DNA from: Cristatella mucedo
Lineage: Eukaryota; Bryozoa; Phylactolaemata; Cristatellidae
Assembly (NCBI GenBank): GCA_009760855.2
Contig: WPIO01000059.1
Span: 1,827,501 to 1,891,500, forward strand
DNA: 64,000 nucleotides
Reading direction: 5' to 3'
Shown: positions 49,887 to 59,938 of the stretch, piece by piece
Numbering within the stretch: the first letter of the stretch is position 1
Layout of the letters: each line of letters starts with the position of its first letter
Program-made: the position numbers and the translations under genes
The notes under the pieces: generated by a model
What the model was told of the DNA's origin: nothing
What the model saw: the letters and a program-made list of their open reading frames with translations, nothing else
The model's database searches: none

Positions 49887-50054
49887 GGCACACTAGGTAA
49901 GGCGTTTGCTTTCACGACCTCCGTCCCGAGGTCGCGGGCTCGATTCCTGCGATGGGCGATCCTTTATCGCTGCCGTGGTGATAGCCGTAAAGGCCCTTCT
50001 GTCGCTGAGCAAAAGAAACTGTTTAATCGACTAGGATTTATTTATTTATTTAAG
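49887..50054 (+). repeat. SINE B copy, GGCACACTAGG head
   Basis: GGCACACTAGGTAAGGCGTT head, CCGTCCCGAGGTCGCGGGCT, B box GGCTCGATTCCTGCGA, GTGGTGATAGCCGTAAAGGC and ACTAGGATTTATTTATTTAT tail. Confidence 0.92.
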
Positions 50055-50734
50055 ATGGCGGCTCTGGCACTCCTCGTGAGAGCTGAGAAGGCATAGATGA
50101 TTGAATGATTGGTATAGAATAGCAAGGCTGCATGTTTGGTACAGAATAGCAGGTACATGGAATCAACACACTGCTATAGAATACCTTGCTGACCTAATGC
50201 TTATCAAACAAAAGCTCGAGTTCTAGCTAAGTCAGAGGACCATGGTCTGTAAAAAAACTTCCTCAACACAGTTATCGATGCACATAGCCATCGGTCTATT
50301 GATGATATAGTCGACACAGTGCTTTCCCACGCACTGCTCTAGCGGTCTCGTGTCGTCAAAAAACAAGTCCAGTAGAGAAGCTGTATGCATTTTCCTACTT
50401 CCTTATACTTATGATCGGATCGGGTGTCACCTGCTCATGTATTTATGATCGGGTGTCACCTGCTCATTTACTATGTTCAGGTCTCGTTCACAGGAAGGCA
50501 AGTCACATGAACTACAGCCAAGAAAACCCGTTGCTCGTTCAGAAGAGAGCTGGGACTGCTATCCCAAGTCGGCACAGCTTAAGAAGCTACACAATACGTT
50601 CAACGGATGGAGCAATACATCTCAGAAACAGCACCCCTCCTGAGACCATGTGGAGGGCCAAGAGACTAAGTGAACATATAAGCCGTTAAGATATAAACTA
50701 TGGTTCAGTCTTTTTACATAAAAAAGGTTGGCTG

Positions 50735-51170
50735 TTTTAACAACCGCATTTATTACAAACACGTTTATTAATCACAGTATTTAGTGGGTCCCTGTGATTC
50801 GTCCTTTGTGTGTTTATCTGTGTTGACACTGTGCATGTTGCCACTAGCCATATTTGCATGCTGACTCTCTGTGCATGTCACCTCTAATCACGTTATGCTT
50901 GGTGTCATTGAGCATGCTACCACTAACCATTCGATCACGCTTCCTTTGCAGCAAATGTAAAGTACCCAGAAAGAGATTATGATCTCTGAGGGCGCTGTAA
51001 ATATAATTTATTCGTATAGCCCTCCAAGAGAACTCAATTTTTATTCAGGCGTTTCACATATGCAACGGGGGTCGAGCCCACGACCTCGGCCAGGGCGAGC
51101 ACATTAACCATTGGGCCAAACTAGCACGGCGAATAATCGAGGCAAAATCGCTATACAGATGTATTATCAT
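50735..51170 (+). repeat. L1-family LINE 3' end with SINE A inserted
   Basis: AGTATTTAGTGGGTCCCTGT, TGTTGACACTGTGCATGTTG, GCAGCAAATGTAAAGTACCC and CTCTGAGGGCGCTGTAAAT. A reverse SINE A (51000-51130) replaces the point where the ATT tail should start; ATGTATTATCATTATTAC follows it. Confidence 0.8.
51000..51130 (-). repeat. SINE A copy, nested in a LINE tail
   Basis: ATAATTTATTCGTATAGCCC, GAACTCAATTTTTATTCAGG, GTCGAGCCCACGACCTCGGC and AACCATTGGGCCAAACTAGC, reverse orientation. Confidence 0.82.
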
Positions 51171-51179
51171 TATTACTTA

Positions 51180-51300
51180 TATAGCAGCAGAAGAGCCTTA
51201 ACTATCACCACCACCTGCAGTGCGCAATAAAGGATCGCCAATTGCGCACCGAACCCACGACCCGGGTCGTGAAAAGCAAGAACCCTACCCCTTGGCAAAC
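51180..51300 (-). repeat. SINE B copy
   Basis: TAGCAGCAGAAGAGCCTTAA, ACCACCACCTGCAGTG, AATAAAGGATCGCC, CCCACGACCCGGGTCGTGAA and a head remnant CCCTACCCCTTGG. Confidence 0.78.
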
Positions 51301-51599
51301 ATTCACGACAAGTTGATTAATATCATAAGCTGCTCAAAACTATGGCTGCAACACTGGCCTTATACTTGTTAGGTGCTGAAACAATGGTAGGAGATGTGGA
51401 CATGACATCATCTAATGGGTCCGATACTTTAAATGTTAGTATAAAAGGGTACTTAAGAACCAACACCCACACTTAGCAATGAGGATTTGGGGTTTGTGGC
51501 ATTCATAATGACATCTCTAAACGTGTGTATTTAACCCTAAAATAGCGCAGCATCTAGAAAATATTGTTAACTAAAAAGCTCCACCATAATACCCACATT

Positions 51600-51876
51600 C
51601 TGCTGATTAAAAACTGTTGGCAACAGAAGCTTCCTCTCTTCAGGTCGTAGACAGTGGAACTCACTCTCGCAATTCATATGCAACAATATCTTTTTCTCCT
51701 GCTGCCGACTGTGGCACACCCTTTCCAGTCGTCCTAAGCTGCTACTTCCACGTTACCCAAGTCCCTCCCCATCACCCTCCTGACTCAGCTATGCTACTCA
51801 CTTTCTCATTGTTGCTTGAGATGAGTCGTTGGCTATTGTATGCAGATTTCGGATCTGCTACCGAAAACTCTTCAAC
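51600..51876 (+). repeat. LINE2 3' fragment
   Basis: The frame GRRQWNSLSQFICNNIFFSC can be read near 51640, an RxWNSL motif typical of LINE ORF2 ends. CTCACTTTCTCATTGTTGCT follows. An L1-family tail interrupts it at 51877, and LINE2-like sequence may resume near 52020-52095. Confidence 0.7.
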
Positions 51877-52012
51877 ATAATAATAATAATAATAATGCAC
51901 TTGATAAAGCGCCCTCAGAGAACTCAATCTCTTTCTAGGCGCTTTACATTTGCTGCAAAGGAAAATGCAATTGAATGGTGAGTAATATCATGCTTGATAG
52001 ACAAACAACATG
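51877..52012 (-). repeat. L1-family LINE tail
   Basis: AATAATAATAATAATGCACT, CCTCAGAGAACTCAATCTCT and GCTTTACATTTGCTGCAAAG, reversed. It splits a LINE2 copy. Confidence 0.85.
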
Positions 52013-53823
52013 AGTTGCTTCGTAAAGTTATAGATGGAGACACATTGCGTTAAATTAAATTGCGTATCTCGATGGAGTTATAAACAGATATACAGTGCAA
52101 AATCTGACCTACAGAAACTGTTCCGGTCCTTTCCAGTACTGGCGGCTGACATGTCTGACTACTTTTCTTTCAACAAGTTCTCAAGTTCCCGAATATAGAT
52201 TTGGTTCTGGTGAAGGTGATACATAAAAGACTCGCTATTACTACTGGCCGGCATCTGCTTAAGTGGGAAAATGCCCCGCTTTACTTCTAACAGCTAATGT
52301 GTGCCAAACAACAGCGGTGCTCACGACTGGCGCACCATAGACGACATTAAGTGGTGCAACTGTATCCGAGTGCTAGTCATGCACGTGCGACTGCCTGCGG
52401 ATGGCCGTAACGGAGGTCCTGCTGCAAGCCACACAGCTGATTGCAGCAGGACTCCGACACGTGTAGGCACCCGCTCTCCACGGCAGGAGCTACTAACGGC
52501 TCGACAGAACGCCCAATTTCCTACTACTACTACTAACGTGCTTAGCGATCTGAGTTCAAAATTGCCGATCCAGTAGCGCTTGTAGCTCCACGAACTGCGG
52601 TGCGAACAAAAAGTCGGTGGTAAATAATACTTAATACTGGTAAATTGTCCAACATATTAACAGTACACCCGGAAGCTGCAAGAAGTGCCCAAAGTACGTT
52701 AATTCCCATCGCAAAGCAAGGCGACAAAAAACTCTTTAGATATCTGCAGTGGAACATGGTCTAACTACTCATCAGCTACTGTTAGCCAAATGTTTATATT
52801 CCAGAGTTCGATTGGAGGCATCAAAGAAAACAAGTAACGACAGACCAGTCAAAGTCCCGCGGACCATAGCAGATGCTGAAGAAAGCTTCAACCTACTGTT
52901 TGTATACTTAGATTGCCATAAACACATTCGATGTTGATTGGGTTCATAACGAAATGCTGAGAGATAAAAGGCATATGAAAAAACGCACACAGTTCGAGAA
53001 CCGATGTCCATTCTTTGCAGCAATACCCATCAAGTTTACATAATCCATAGGCATATAATTCGGCCTCATTTGTGACCTAGCGACCGCTTATTGCAGCTAG
53101 TTCGCAGGCATGCGTGGCTCCACCGGTTCCAAGTCAAGGAACGACATGAGGATTACATCCGTCATCTGCCCTACGGTCGTAAGGAGACTGACAGGTATAA
53201 TGGCTAAAAAGGGCCCACTCTCTAGATTTTAAACTAGGTGGAAATGCAGAGCGGACCGACCTGCAAAGCAAGTACCGACTTCACATTGCACGCACACTTA
53301 CCTACAGCACGATAAACGCGATACCGATGGCAATAGTGGAGTCGCCATAACGAATTGAAATAAGACCCTACGAGACGTGCGAGAGAATGAAATTAACAAT
53401 AAGTATATAGAGTATTTGATGTAAATTGTTATATTTTTACCTTATCAACAATAATATATGGGCAAAATGCTAATCGTCTTCATGAACTGGTCGTAAGGTG
53501 GGGCATGCCCTTCGTAGGCGTGGTTTATTTTGTGGTTAGGTCACGCCTCCGGCGATCGGGTGTTCAGACCTCTGCTCTGGGCTTGCTCCTCTGGGGTGCG
53601 CGGCGATCGCTAGCGATCTCTGGGATTCCATTCAGAATGCGCGGAAATTCGTCTGAGGCCGTCTCGATCGGTCAAAGCGTTAAGCTAGAAGGATCTACGC
53701 TTGAAGAAGTAAGGCGCTTTTTTGTGATCACTTGGTAATCGGCAGCCGCTTCCTGTTGCTGTACGCAGTTTATCGGGTGAAATCTCGATGCGTTTATATG
53801 CTGCTGAGCGGTGTGTGACCCAC

Positions 53824-53833
53824 TGCTGAGTCG
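53824..53833 (+). promoter_or_regulatory. NF-E2-like site
   Basis: TGCTGAGTCG differs by one base from the NF-E2 consensus TGCTGAGTCA bound by CNC:small-Maf dimers. About 770 bp before the ATG. Confidence 0.3.
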
Positions 53834-54371
53834 TCGCCACCGCAGCCGGTCCCCGGCCGGCGGGCTAACGAGCCGGCCGAGAGCGGCCGGCTCGTAGGCG
53901 GTCACCCCCTTAGTTAGCCGGCGTTGTGCTGTCTGCGGGGTATTGCATTATGATCGGTGCGATTATTAAAAAATCTTTGTAGGCGTTGAGTTTTTTGCAA
54001 TGGTTAGCTGAATTGAGAGCCAGCAGCGATCGTCTCTTTACTTTCGCCTTTATGCCGTCACCCCTCCTCCGGGAAACTTGGCCCAGCCCACTTTTAGCTT
54101 AGTCATGCCTCCTTGCCCGGCTTCAGCCGCACATGCTTCATTCTTTTAACGTTGATTACTTTCGCACTATTAACTAAAAATTGCTCTTTCAGAACTGTTA
54201 AGGGAGAATTTTCACGTGATGCTGGCGCTCAGACGCGGTTCACGCGATGGCCCGCCCAGGGGTCACAATCTGTGACTGTTATGCACATTCAACCTTGACC
54301 TGTTTCGTAACGGGTCGCCGCTCGTTGCCGTGACCGGTAGTGCGCGACTGCGCATGACCCGCCTTCTAAAT

Positions 54372-54384
54372 TGCTGAATCAGTG
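54372..54384 (+). promoter_or_regulatory. MARE-like site
   Basis: TGCTGAATCAGTG matches the Maf element TGCTGA(C)TCAGCA at most positions; the complement contains TGATTCAGCA, a CNC:Maf half-site pair. About 210 bp before the ATG. Confidence 0.4.
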
Positions 54385-54595
54385 TCCGCCTGCCGACGCC
54401 CGCGTCTTCGCCGCACAAAGGACTGGCCTGTGACAACGTATCGGTTACGTTGCTAGCAGATTGACCAGGAACTGCTCAGAAATGTCGTAACGCGGTTAAT
54501 AATTCGCCGCCCGAACGTTGTCGTTACTCGCGGACGGTTCGTATTACGCCGAGACTTGGGTGCACCGCGGTTGTCGGCGACGTCGGCTGACGAAA

Positions 54596-55051
54596 ATGCA
54601 GAGAAAGAAATATTTGTCGAGCGGCCTCGCCACGCTGGCCCTGGTCGTGTACCTTTGGCGCGGCGAGCTGAATGACTGCTTGTCCTCGAACTTTCCGGAA
54701 GCCGAGGAGCGCAGCGCACTGCTCGGCGAGACCGTCGGCCTTTACGGGGCGGACATACTTCGCGACGCCGACCTGTCGGCCGCCGGCATGAAGGGCACGG
54801 ACCGGTACGCCGAAGAAGTGTTCAGGGACATTCGCATGCTAGCCGAATATCCGCTGACGAGGAGGTTCGACGTAGTGTCGGCGTGGCTGGTCGACGGAAG
54901 CGGTTCCGAGCCCAGCCGCCGCAACGCCGACGGCGAGGCTGCTGCTGCTGCGATGGCGGCAGCCGCGCCTGCGGCCGCCAACAGCACCGCCGCACCGAGC
55001 ACGGACCGCGGAGAGAGCGCCGATAGCCCGGCGAGCGAGCTCACGGCTGAG
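54596..55051 (+). CDS. NFE2L/CncC: CNC-bZIP exon 1: ER-anchor type N-terminus
   Basis: Starts MQRKKYLSSGLATLALVVYL and includes RRFDVVSAWLVDGSGS, matching NRF1 'LKKYLTEGLLQFTILLSLIG' and 'VNAWLVHRD'. Then an Ala-rich stretch. Donor is GAG|GTAGGG, phase 0. The frame is open upstream, but this is the first ATG and it aligns with NRF1. Confidence 0.9.
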
Positions 55052-58000
55052 GTAGGGCGGACTGACCCGAGGGCCGCCCGATAGAGCTGCCGCGTGCCTG
55101 GTCGTGCCTACCTGCAGCTCGGCCATCCGCTGTCGTTTTCTCCGTCGCCGCCGCCGCCGCCGCCCTCCCACGAAGCCGGTCGTCCGAAGCGCCACACTCG
55201 CACTCAAGATTACCGGCCGTCTCTTGCTATGTTGTCGGCAGCTTCTCTCGGTGGGGTAGGAGGGGGAGGGACGAAGACCTCCGGAAGCTGAACGAGCAGG
55301 TGGTTTCAATCGGTGCTGCACCCAAACTCGCTGCCGGCTGCGCGTCTCTGCTGCATGTTATTCATCCTAGTAATCATTTATTATATCGGTTATTACTTAG
55401 TTATCGGTTATTACTTAGTTATCAGTGAGTACGACGTGAATGTGCTAACAGTCAGGTCTTAACCAGAAGCACGGCGTCTGTTCAAAGAATTCGACGATTT
55501 TTGTTCTGCAATAGTGGCTGCTGTGATGAAATCTAAGGCGTGTGCTGGTACACATGAAAACTCGTAATCGTCAGGCAGTGGTGAGGCAGGGGCTGCAGCC
55601 GAAGCTCAAGTGCAGCGGGATCGGTTAGTGTGGCAGCCATGGTTGCATCATGAAGTCATGTGTGAGAAGTAGCAGTTATCGACTATCATGCCAAGTTGCA
55701 TTAAAGAACTTAAAAAACCTATTTAGGACAGCTTTTAGTGGGTACCTGTGATTCGTCCTTCATGTGCTTATGCGTGCTGACACTGTGCATGCTGCCACTA
55801 ACCACATTTGCATGCTGACCCTGCGCATGTCACTCCTAACCATGTTATTCATATTGTTTGTTGTTTGTTAATCAAGAATGATATTACTCACCGTTCAATT
55901 GCATTTCCCTTTGCAGCAAATGTAAAGCGCCTAGAAAGATATTTGAGTTCTCTGAGTGCACTTTATTAAGTGCATTATTATTATTCTTATCGGTTATTAC
56001 TTAGTCCAAGTGCTCGCCTGCTTTCGCCGCCGGCCGCTTTGCTTCTCACAGCTTCTCTGGCCGCCCCTACTCGGGGCATAGTTCGTTTTGCTACCTTCTC
56101 AGCAATGGCGCCAGCCATTCACATGGTAAGACGGGGAAATGGCCTGGAGTTGACGAGATTGTGGGCATTCACACGAACGAGTGAACTTTTTCAGTCGCCA
56201 TTGCATGTCGCAGTCGCTGCCTGGTCTGGCCGCGCCGGCGCGTCGTGCTCTAGTCTGTACGGGCATGTCGATCGCGCACGTGTTTCTCGCAGGACATGGA
56301 TCTCATCGATATACTGTGGCGTCAAGACATGGACATGGGCGTCGGCCGCGAGACGTACGACCCCGTGCTTCGCATGGAGCTGGAGAAAGAGCGGCAGCTG
56401 GAGCTGAAAAAGCAGGCCGAGAAGGAGGCCGCCGAGGCCGAGGCAAAGAGGAAGCTCCTGATGAGCAACTTCACCGTGGATCCGGAAACGGGCGAGCTGC
56501 TTCCTCTCGGAGCGTGCAACGGCTCCGCGGGCGAGCACGAGAAGGCGTTCGAGACTGGTTTCTGGAGTCGTCCGCAATTTGGGGCAGACGAGCTGCCGTG
56601 CTCGTACTCCATTGACGAGCTTCTCGGAGAGAGCTCTGCTGCTGCGCCTCTGGCCAACGGCAGCGGCGTCCAGCCTGCGGCAGCGGCATCGTTGCTGCCC
56701 GATCAGGCGTCGTACGACGACTACTTTTTAAACCAGCTCGCCTTGGAGGGCATTGGCTACGGCGGTGGCGAGATGGCCCGACCCGGCGGCCTGGCCTTTG
56801 CAGCAGTGCCCGCGATGGGCTCTGCTGTTGCAGGCATGCCGCTGCAAACGCAGCCAACGGTGTCCTATGGGTCTCATGGCCTGCAAGCCGTGCTGCCAGG
56901 CTCTTGGGAGGCAATGGGCACTGACTGGCAGCAGCAGCAGCAGCTGATCGATGCAAGCAATGCTGCAGTCGCCACCCAGCCGGCCGGCTGGCTGCTCGAC
57001 TGCAGCGGTGACGACGAGCAGGCGTACGACTTTGCCATCTTTCCGGGCGTCGAGGAAGATGAAGGGGAGATCAAAGGCGCTTGCGCGTCTATGCCGACCG
57101 TCGACGCCACGCTAGCTTACGACTTTGCCGTCTTTCCGGGCATCGAGGAAGACGAAGGGGAGATCAAAGGCGCTTGCGCACCGATGCCGACTGTCGACCC
57201 CACGTTGGCGTCCATCTTTGACGACGGTACGGCCATCGCCGACTTTGATCTGGACGCCCTCGACATTGACATGGACTGCCTGAACGTGGCCGAAGGCAAG
57301 CAGGACGCCCTCGACATTGACATGGACTGCCTGAACGTGGCCGAAGGCAAGCAGAACTTCATCGACATGATCGACCTGGTGCCCGTCGGCGGCGCAGGCG
57401 AGCACGATGCCAACAGCATGAGCAGCGACTCGGCCATCTCCATGGACGTAGCCTCGACCTTCGAGGTAGGTGGCGCCGTCGCCTCCGATGCTCGCTCTAT
57501 GCCCTCGCCGAGCTCTGTGTATTAATTTATTAATCCTTTCATTGCCAGGACTGGGCGGAGAGCTCGCCCGAGTCGAGCAGCTCATCCGAGTGCGCAGCGT
57601 GGCGCACGGACACGCAGACCGGGCCGTCCGACTTGAGTGGCGGCGTCGCTGAAGCTTCGAAGGCCCGATCGAAGAGGCCAGCGGCCGCTGCGCACAGAAG
57701 TGACGCTGCTGTGCAGCACAATCACACGTACACCGCCCAGCCGGGCGGGCAGCCACACGTGCGCAAGATGGACATGAAGAAGCAAGCCCAAAGCGATCGT
57801 AAGCGTCAGCTAGCTCGAGGCCCCTCAGCGAGTCCAGAGGCCGGTGGCACGGCGGCGTCCCCGGCGGCGTCCCCGGCGGCAGCGAGCGCCTCATCCCTGC
57901 GAGATCGGCAGGCCGTGCCACCGGCCTGCCCGCCGACGCCACGTGAGTCTCGCTTCGCCTCGGGTGCTCACCGTCGTCGGGCGTTCGCTTTTCAGAGTCG

Positions 58001-58645
58001 TCGCGAGACGAGCGATCGGCAAAAGAGCTCGGGCTGCCGTTCTCGGCCGACGCCGTGGTGAGCGCGCCCGTCGACGAGTTCAACGCCATGGTGCGGTCGC
58101 ACTCGCTCACCGAGGCGCAGATGCGGCTCGTGCGTGACATCCGCCGGCGTGGCAAGAACAAGGTCGCCGCCCAGAACTGCCGCCGCCGGAAGCTGGGCGC
58201 CCTCGTCGAGCTGGGCGGATCGCTCGAGTCACTGCGCGAGCGCCGCCAGGCGATGGAGGAGCGTCGCTCGGCCCTCCGCCGGGAGACGAGCGCCGCTCGT
58301 GGCAAGCTGGTCGCTCTCTACGATGGTCTGCTCAAGTCGCTGCGCGCCGAGCGCAGCGGCAGCGACGGCGAAGCATCGAGCGAGAGCTCACGTTTCGAGC
58401 TTCGCCTCGTCGCCGCCGGCGGCAGCGAGGCCGCGCGCCGCCGCCTCCTGCTCTTGCCTACCGCTCCCGGCCCCGGCATTGGAGCAGCCGCCCTACGAGA
58501 GGCCATCGCCAGCAGCACCTCGCTGCTGCCGACCGCCACCGCCGGTGGCGGAGGTTCTGCCTCGGCGTCGACGAATGCGCACGAGCGGCGCTCGGCTGCC
58601 GGAGGCTCCGGAAGGGCAAGATCTCATGCTGCGTCGCAAAAGTAA
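54596..58645 (+). CDS. NFE2L/CncC: CNC-bZIP transcription factor, NRF/CncC type (4 exons, 890 residues)
   Basis: Stress-response regulator that dimerises with small Maf and binds antioxidant or Maf elements (family knowledge). Exons 54596-55051, 56293-57465, 57549-57942 and 57996-58645 join in frame. Order: hydrophobic N-terminal segment (about residues 9-22; NRF1-like NHB1, 'KKYL..GL'), Neh2 region with DMDLIDILWRQDMDMG (153-168) and DPETGELLP (ETGE 217-220) for KEAP1 binding, Gln/Ala-rich and acidic activation region with two tandem repeats (about 396-506), SSDSAISMD (about 530-537) resembling the beta-TrCP degron DSGIS, HNHTY (600-604), CNC box (LGLPFSADAV...VDEFNAMV), basic region RRRGKNKVAAQNCRRRKL (about 724-741) and zipper. 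Combining an anchor-type N-terminus with Neh2 in one gene is like fly CncC. The bZIP call is certain; isoform use is inferred. Confidence 0.96.
55695..55990 (+). repeat. L1-family LINE 3' end in CNC-bZIP intron 1
   Basis: AACCTATTTAGGACAGCTTT, ACCACATTTGCATGCTGACC, GCGCCTAGAAAGATATTTGA and a GTGCATTATTATTATT tail. Sense to the gene. Confidence 0.88.
56293..57465 (+). CDS. NFE2L/CncC: CNC-bZIP exon 2: Neh2 and acidic activation domain
   Basis: Acceptor is tttctcgcag|GAC; donor is TTCGAG|GTAGGT. It begins DMDLIDILWRQD, the same position at which NRF2 exon 2 begins. It contains ETGE, a Glu/Lys/Ala-rich helix between the two KEAP1 motifs, and two in-frame tandem repeats. Confidence 0.95.
57022..57207 (+). 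repeat. 93-bp in-frame tandem duplication in CNC-bZIP exon 2
   Basis: Two 31-residue units: YDFAIFPGVEEDEGEIKGAC and YDFAVFPGIEEDEGEIKGAC, each followed by a MPTVD tail. Acidic and hydrophobic, so likely part of the activation domain. Confidence 0.95.
57253..57354 (+). repeat. 51-bp exact in-frame tandem duplication
   Basis: Two DALDIDMDCLNVAEGKQ units with no base difference between them. Confidence 0.97.
57549..57942 (+). CDS. NFE2L/CncC: CNC-bZIP exon 3: linker and start of CNC region
   Basis: Acceptor is cattgccag|GAC; donor is CCAC|GTGAGT. It encodes a Ser-rich stretch (ESSPESSSSSE), VQHNHTYTAQPGG (NRF 'VGHNHTY') and MDMKKQAQSDRKRQLARG. It ends in a low-complexity Ala/Pro/Ser run with a GGCGTCCCC repeat. 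Confidence 0.88.
57996..58645 (+). CDS. NFE2L/CncC: CNC-bZIP exon 4: CNC box, bZIP and stop
   Basis: Acceptor is cgcttttcag|AG. It encodes SSRDERSAKELGLPFSADAV, SHSLTEAQMRLVRDIRRRGK and NKVAAQNCRRRKL, then a heptad region, RRRLLLLPTAPG (compare NRF1 'GSVLLIPRT' at the Neh3 end) and a Ser/Gly/Ala tail. Stop TAA. Confidence 0.96.
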
Positions 58646-59094
58646 TGGGGCCAGTCTGCCGCTGGCCCTGTCGCCGACCAAAAAAGTATCAGCTGTCGCT
58701 GTGATCGTTCTCCCCTGCTCATTTAGCTTAAGTAGAGAGGTGCCGCCACAGCCTAGTCCAACTTCGGCGATATGGGTGACATTTTGTAAGCGTATGCGAC
58801 TTTGGTTTCCGTCTAAATCTGATGGCGTAACTAGGTTCGCCTGGGTTGCAATGCTTAATTCATCAATCGTGCTTTGTTACAGGATCTGGGCGTGCCTTCC
58901 CCTATATTTATCACGTAGGTAATTGTGTAAATATTGCCTCTATCGAGGTGGTGTCAAATGTAGAAGGATATCATGCATGTATTTATGTATGGTTGACCTT
59001 CGATTCTCTGTTATTGAGAAAAAATATGTCATTTTGCAGAATGGATTCTTCGTGTGGCAGACACTTGTAGCATTGGCTCTCAAATGATCTCGAA
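58646..59094 (+). other. CNC-bZIP 3' UTR
   Basis: Unique-looking sequence that becomes AT-rich after about 58850. No AATAAA noted. LINE tails begin at 59095. Confidence 0.45.
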
Positions 59095-59405
59095 CAGTAG
59101 TAGCATGCTCAATGACAACAAGCGCAACATGGTTAGAGATGACATGCAGGGTCAGCATGCAAAAGTGTGAGCATGCATAAACACTCAAAAGGACGAATCA
59201 TACGGACCGCAAAATGCTGTGGTAAGAGAACTACGTTTTTAGCTTCTTTTTAAATAATAGTAATAGCAAAATAATACACGGTGAAGCACCTTCAGAGTTC
59301 AATTTCTTTCTAATCGCTTAAGATTTGATGCAAAGAAAACACGATCGAGTGGTGAGTGGAAAGTAATCATACTTGATAAAAAAAACATGAATACAATGTG
59401 GTAAA
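59095..59405 (-). repeat. two abutting L1-family LINE tails (old)
   Basis: 59095-59255 holds reversed 3' UTR words (GTTAGAGATGACATGCAGGG, AAGGACGAATCATACGGACC) without a tail. 59256-59405 is a second copy with AAAATAATACACGGTGAAGC and TTCTTTCTAATCGCTTAAG. Confidence 0.65.
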
Positions 59406-59499
59406 GTCAGGGATAGATTCTTGTAATTTCTTTTTTGGCTGGACTACCGAAAAAGACTAATCAACTGCGGCTGGTGAGTTGACAGATCCAAGAGGTTTG

Positions 59500-59938
59500 A
59501 TCGTGTCTCCTTTGTTGAAAGCTTGGATGGCTGCCGGTCGATCAACGGGTACAGAGCAAAGTTCTTGATCCACAAAGCCTGCCACGGCTTTTCTTCCTAG
59601 CTGTTCCATTCTTTCGCTTAAAGACCGTCGGCGACAGAAGCTTTTGATCTGCAGCTCCTAAACTGTGCAACACACAATTCTTGCACAACATGCTGCCGAC
59701 TGTGTTGTTTGCTTTCCAGCGGTCCTGAGAAACCACTTCTATGCTACTCACTACCTCAACTGCTCTCCTGACTCTGCTACACTTCACACTTTCTCTTTGT
59801 TGTGTGAGATGAAGTCTTAGGCTACCGAATGCATACCCACCGAAAGCAGCTTAGGCTTAGAGTGAGCTATACAAAACTCTCCTGCTTAACACCCTATGGT
59901 CTTTGCGGAGCTACAGACGGAAATACATTACATTACAT
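59500..59938 (+). repeat. LINE2 3' fragment, longest here
   Basis: Reads ORF2-end words upstream (AAGTTCTTGATCCACAAAGC), then CTGACTCTGCTACACTTCAC, TTTCTCTTTGTTGTGTGAGA, GCTATACAAAACTCTCCTGC and the tail GGAAATACATTACATTACAT. Confidence 0.78.

Larger units (their letters stand above)
34426..53500. other. gene-poor, repeat-rich 19 kb
   Basis: No host coding exon recognised. It must hold or flank the missing first MARS1 exon. Stretches with nothing I can name are 34480-35160, 40546-41030, 41220-42810, 46520-48430 and 52060-53500. Confidence 0.5.
53501..54595 (+). promoter_or_regulatory. GC-rich upstream region of the CNC-bZIP gene
   Basis: GC and CpG content rise sharply from about 53500 to the start codon, as in promoters and 5' UTRs. 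No TATA box or transcription start can be fixed. Two NF-E2/MARE-like sites lie within it. Confidence 0.45.

Noticed and set aside
51617-51880. Conserved-looking small protein shared by several loci (for example 165-491)
   Set aside because: These frames are shifted readings of the LINE2 3' end; the LINE frame reads RRQWNSL instead.
54518-54595. Upstream in-frame extension of the CNC-bZIP N-terminus
   Set aside because: It lacks an ATG and the NRF1 similarity begins at MQRKKYL.
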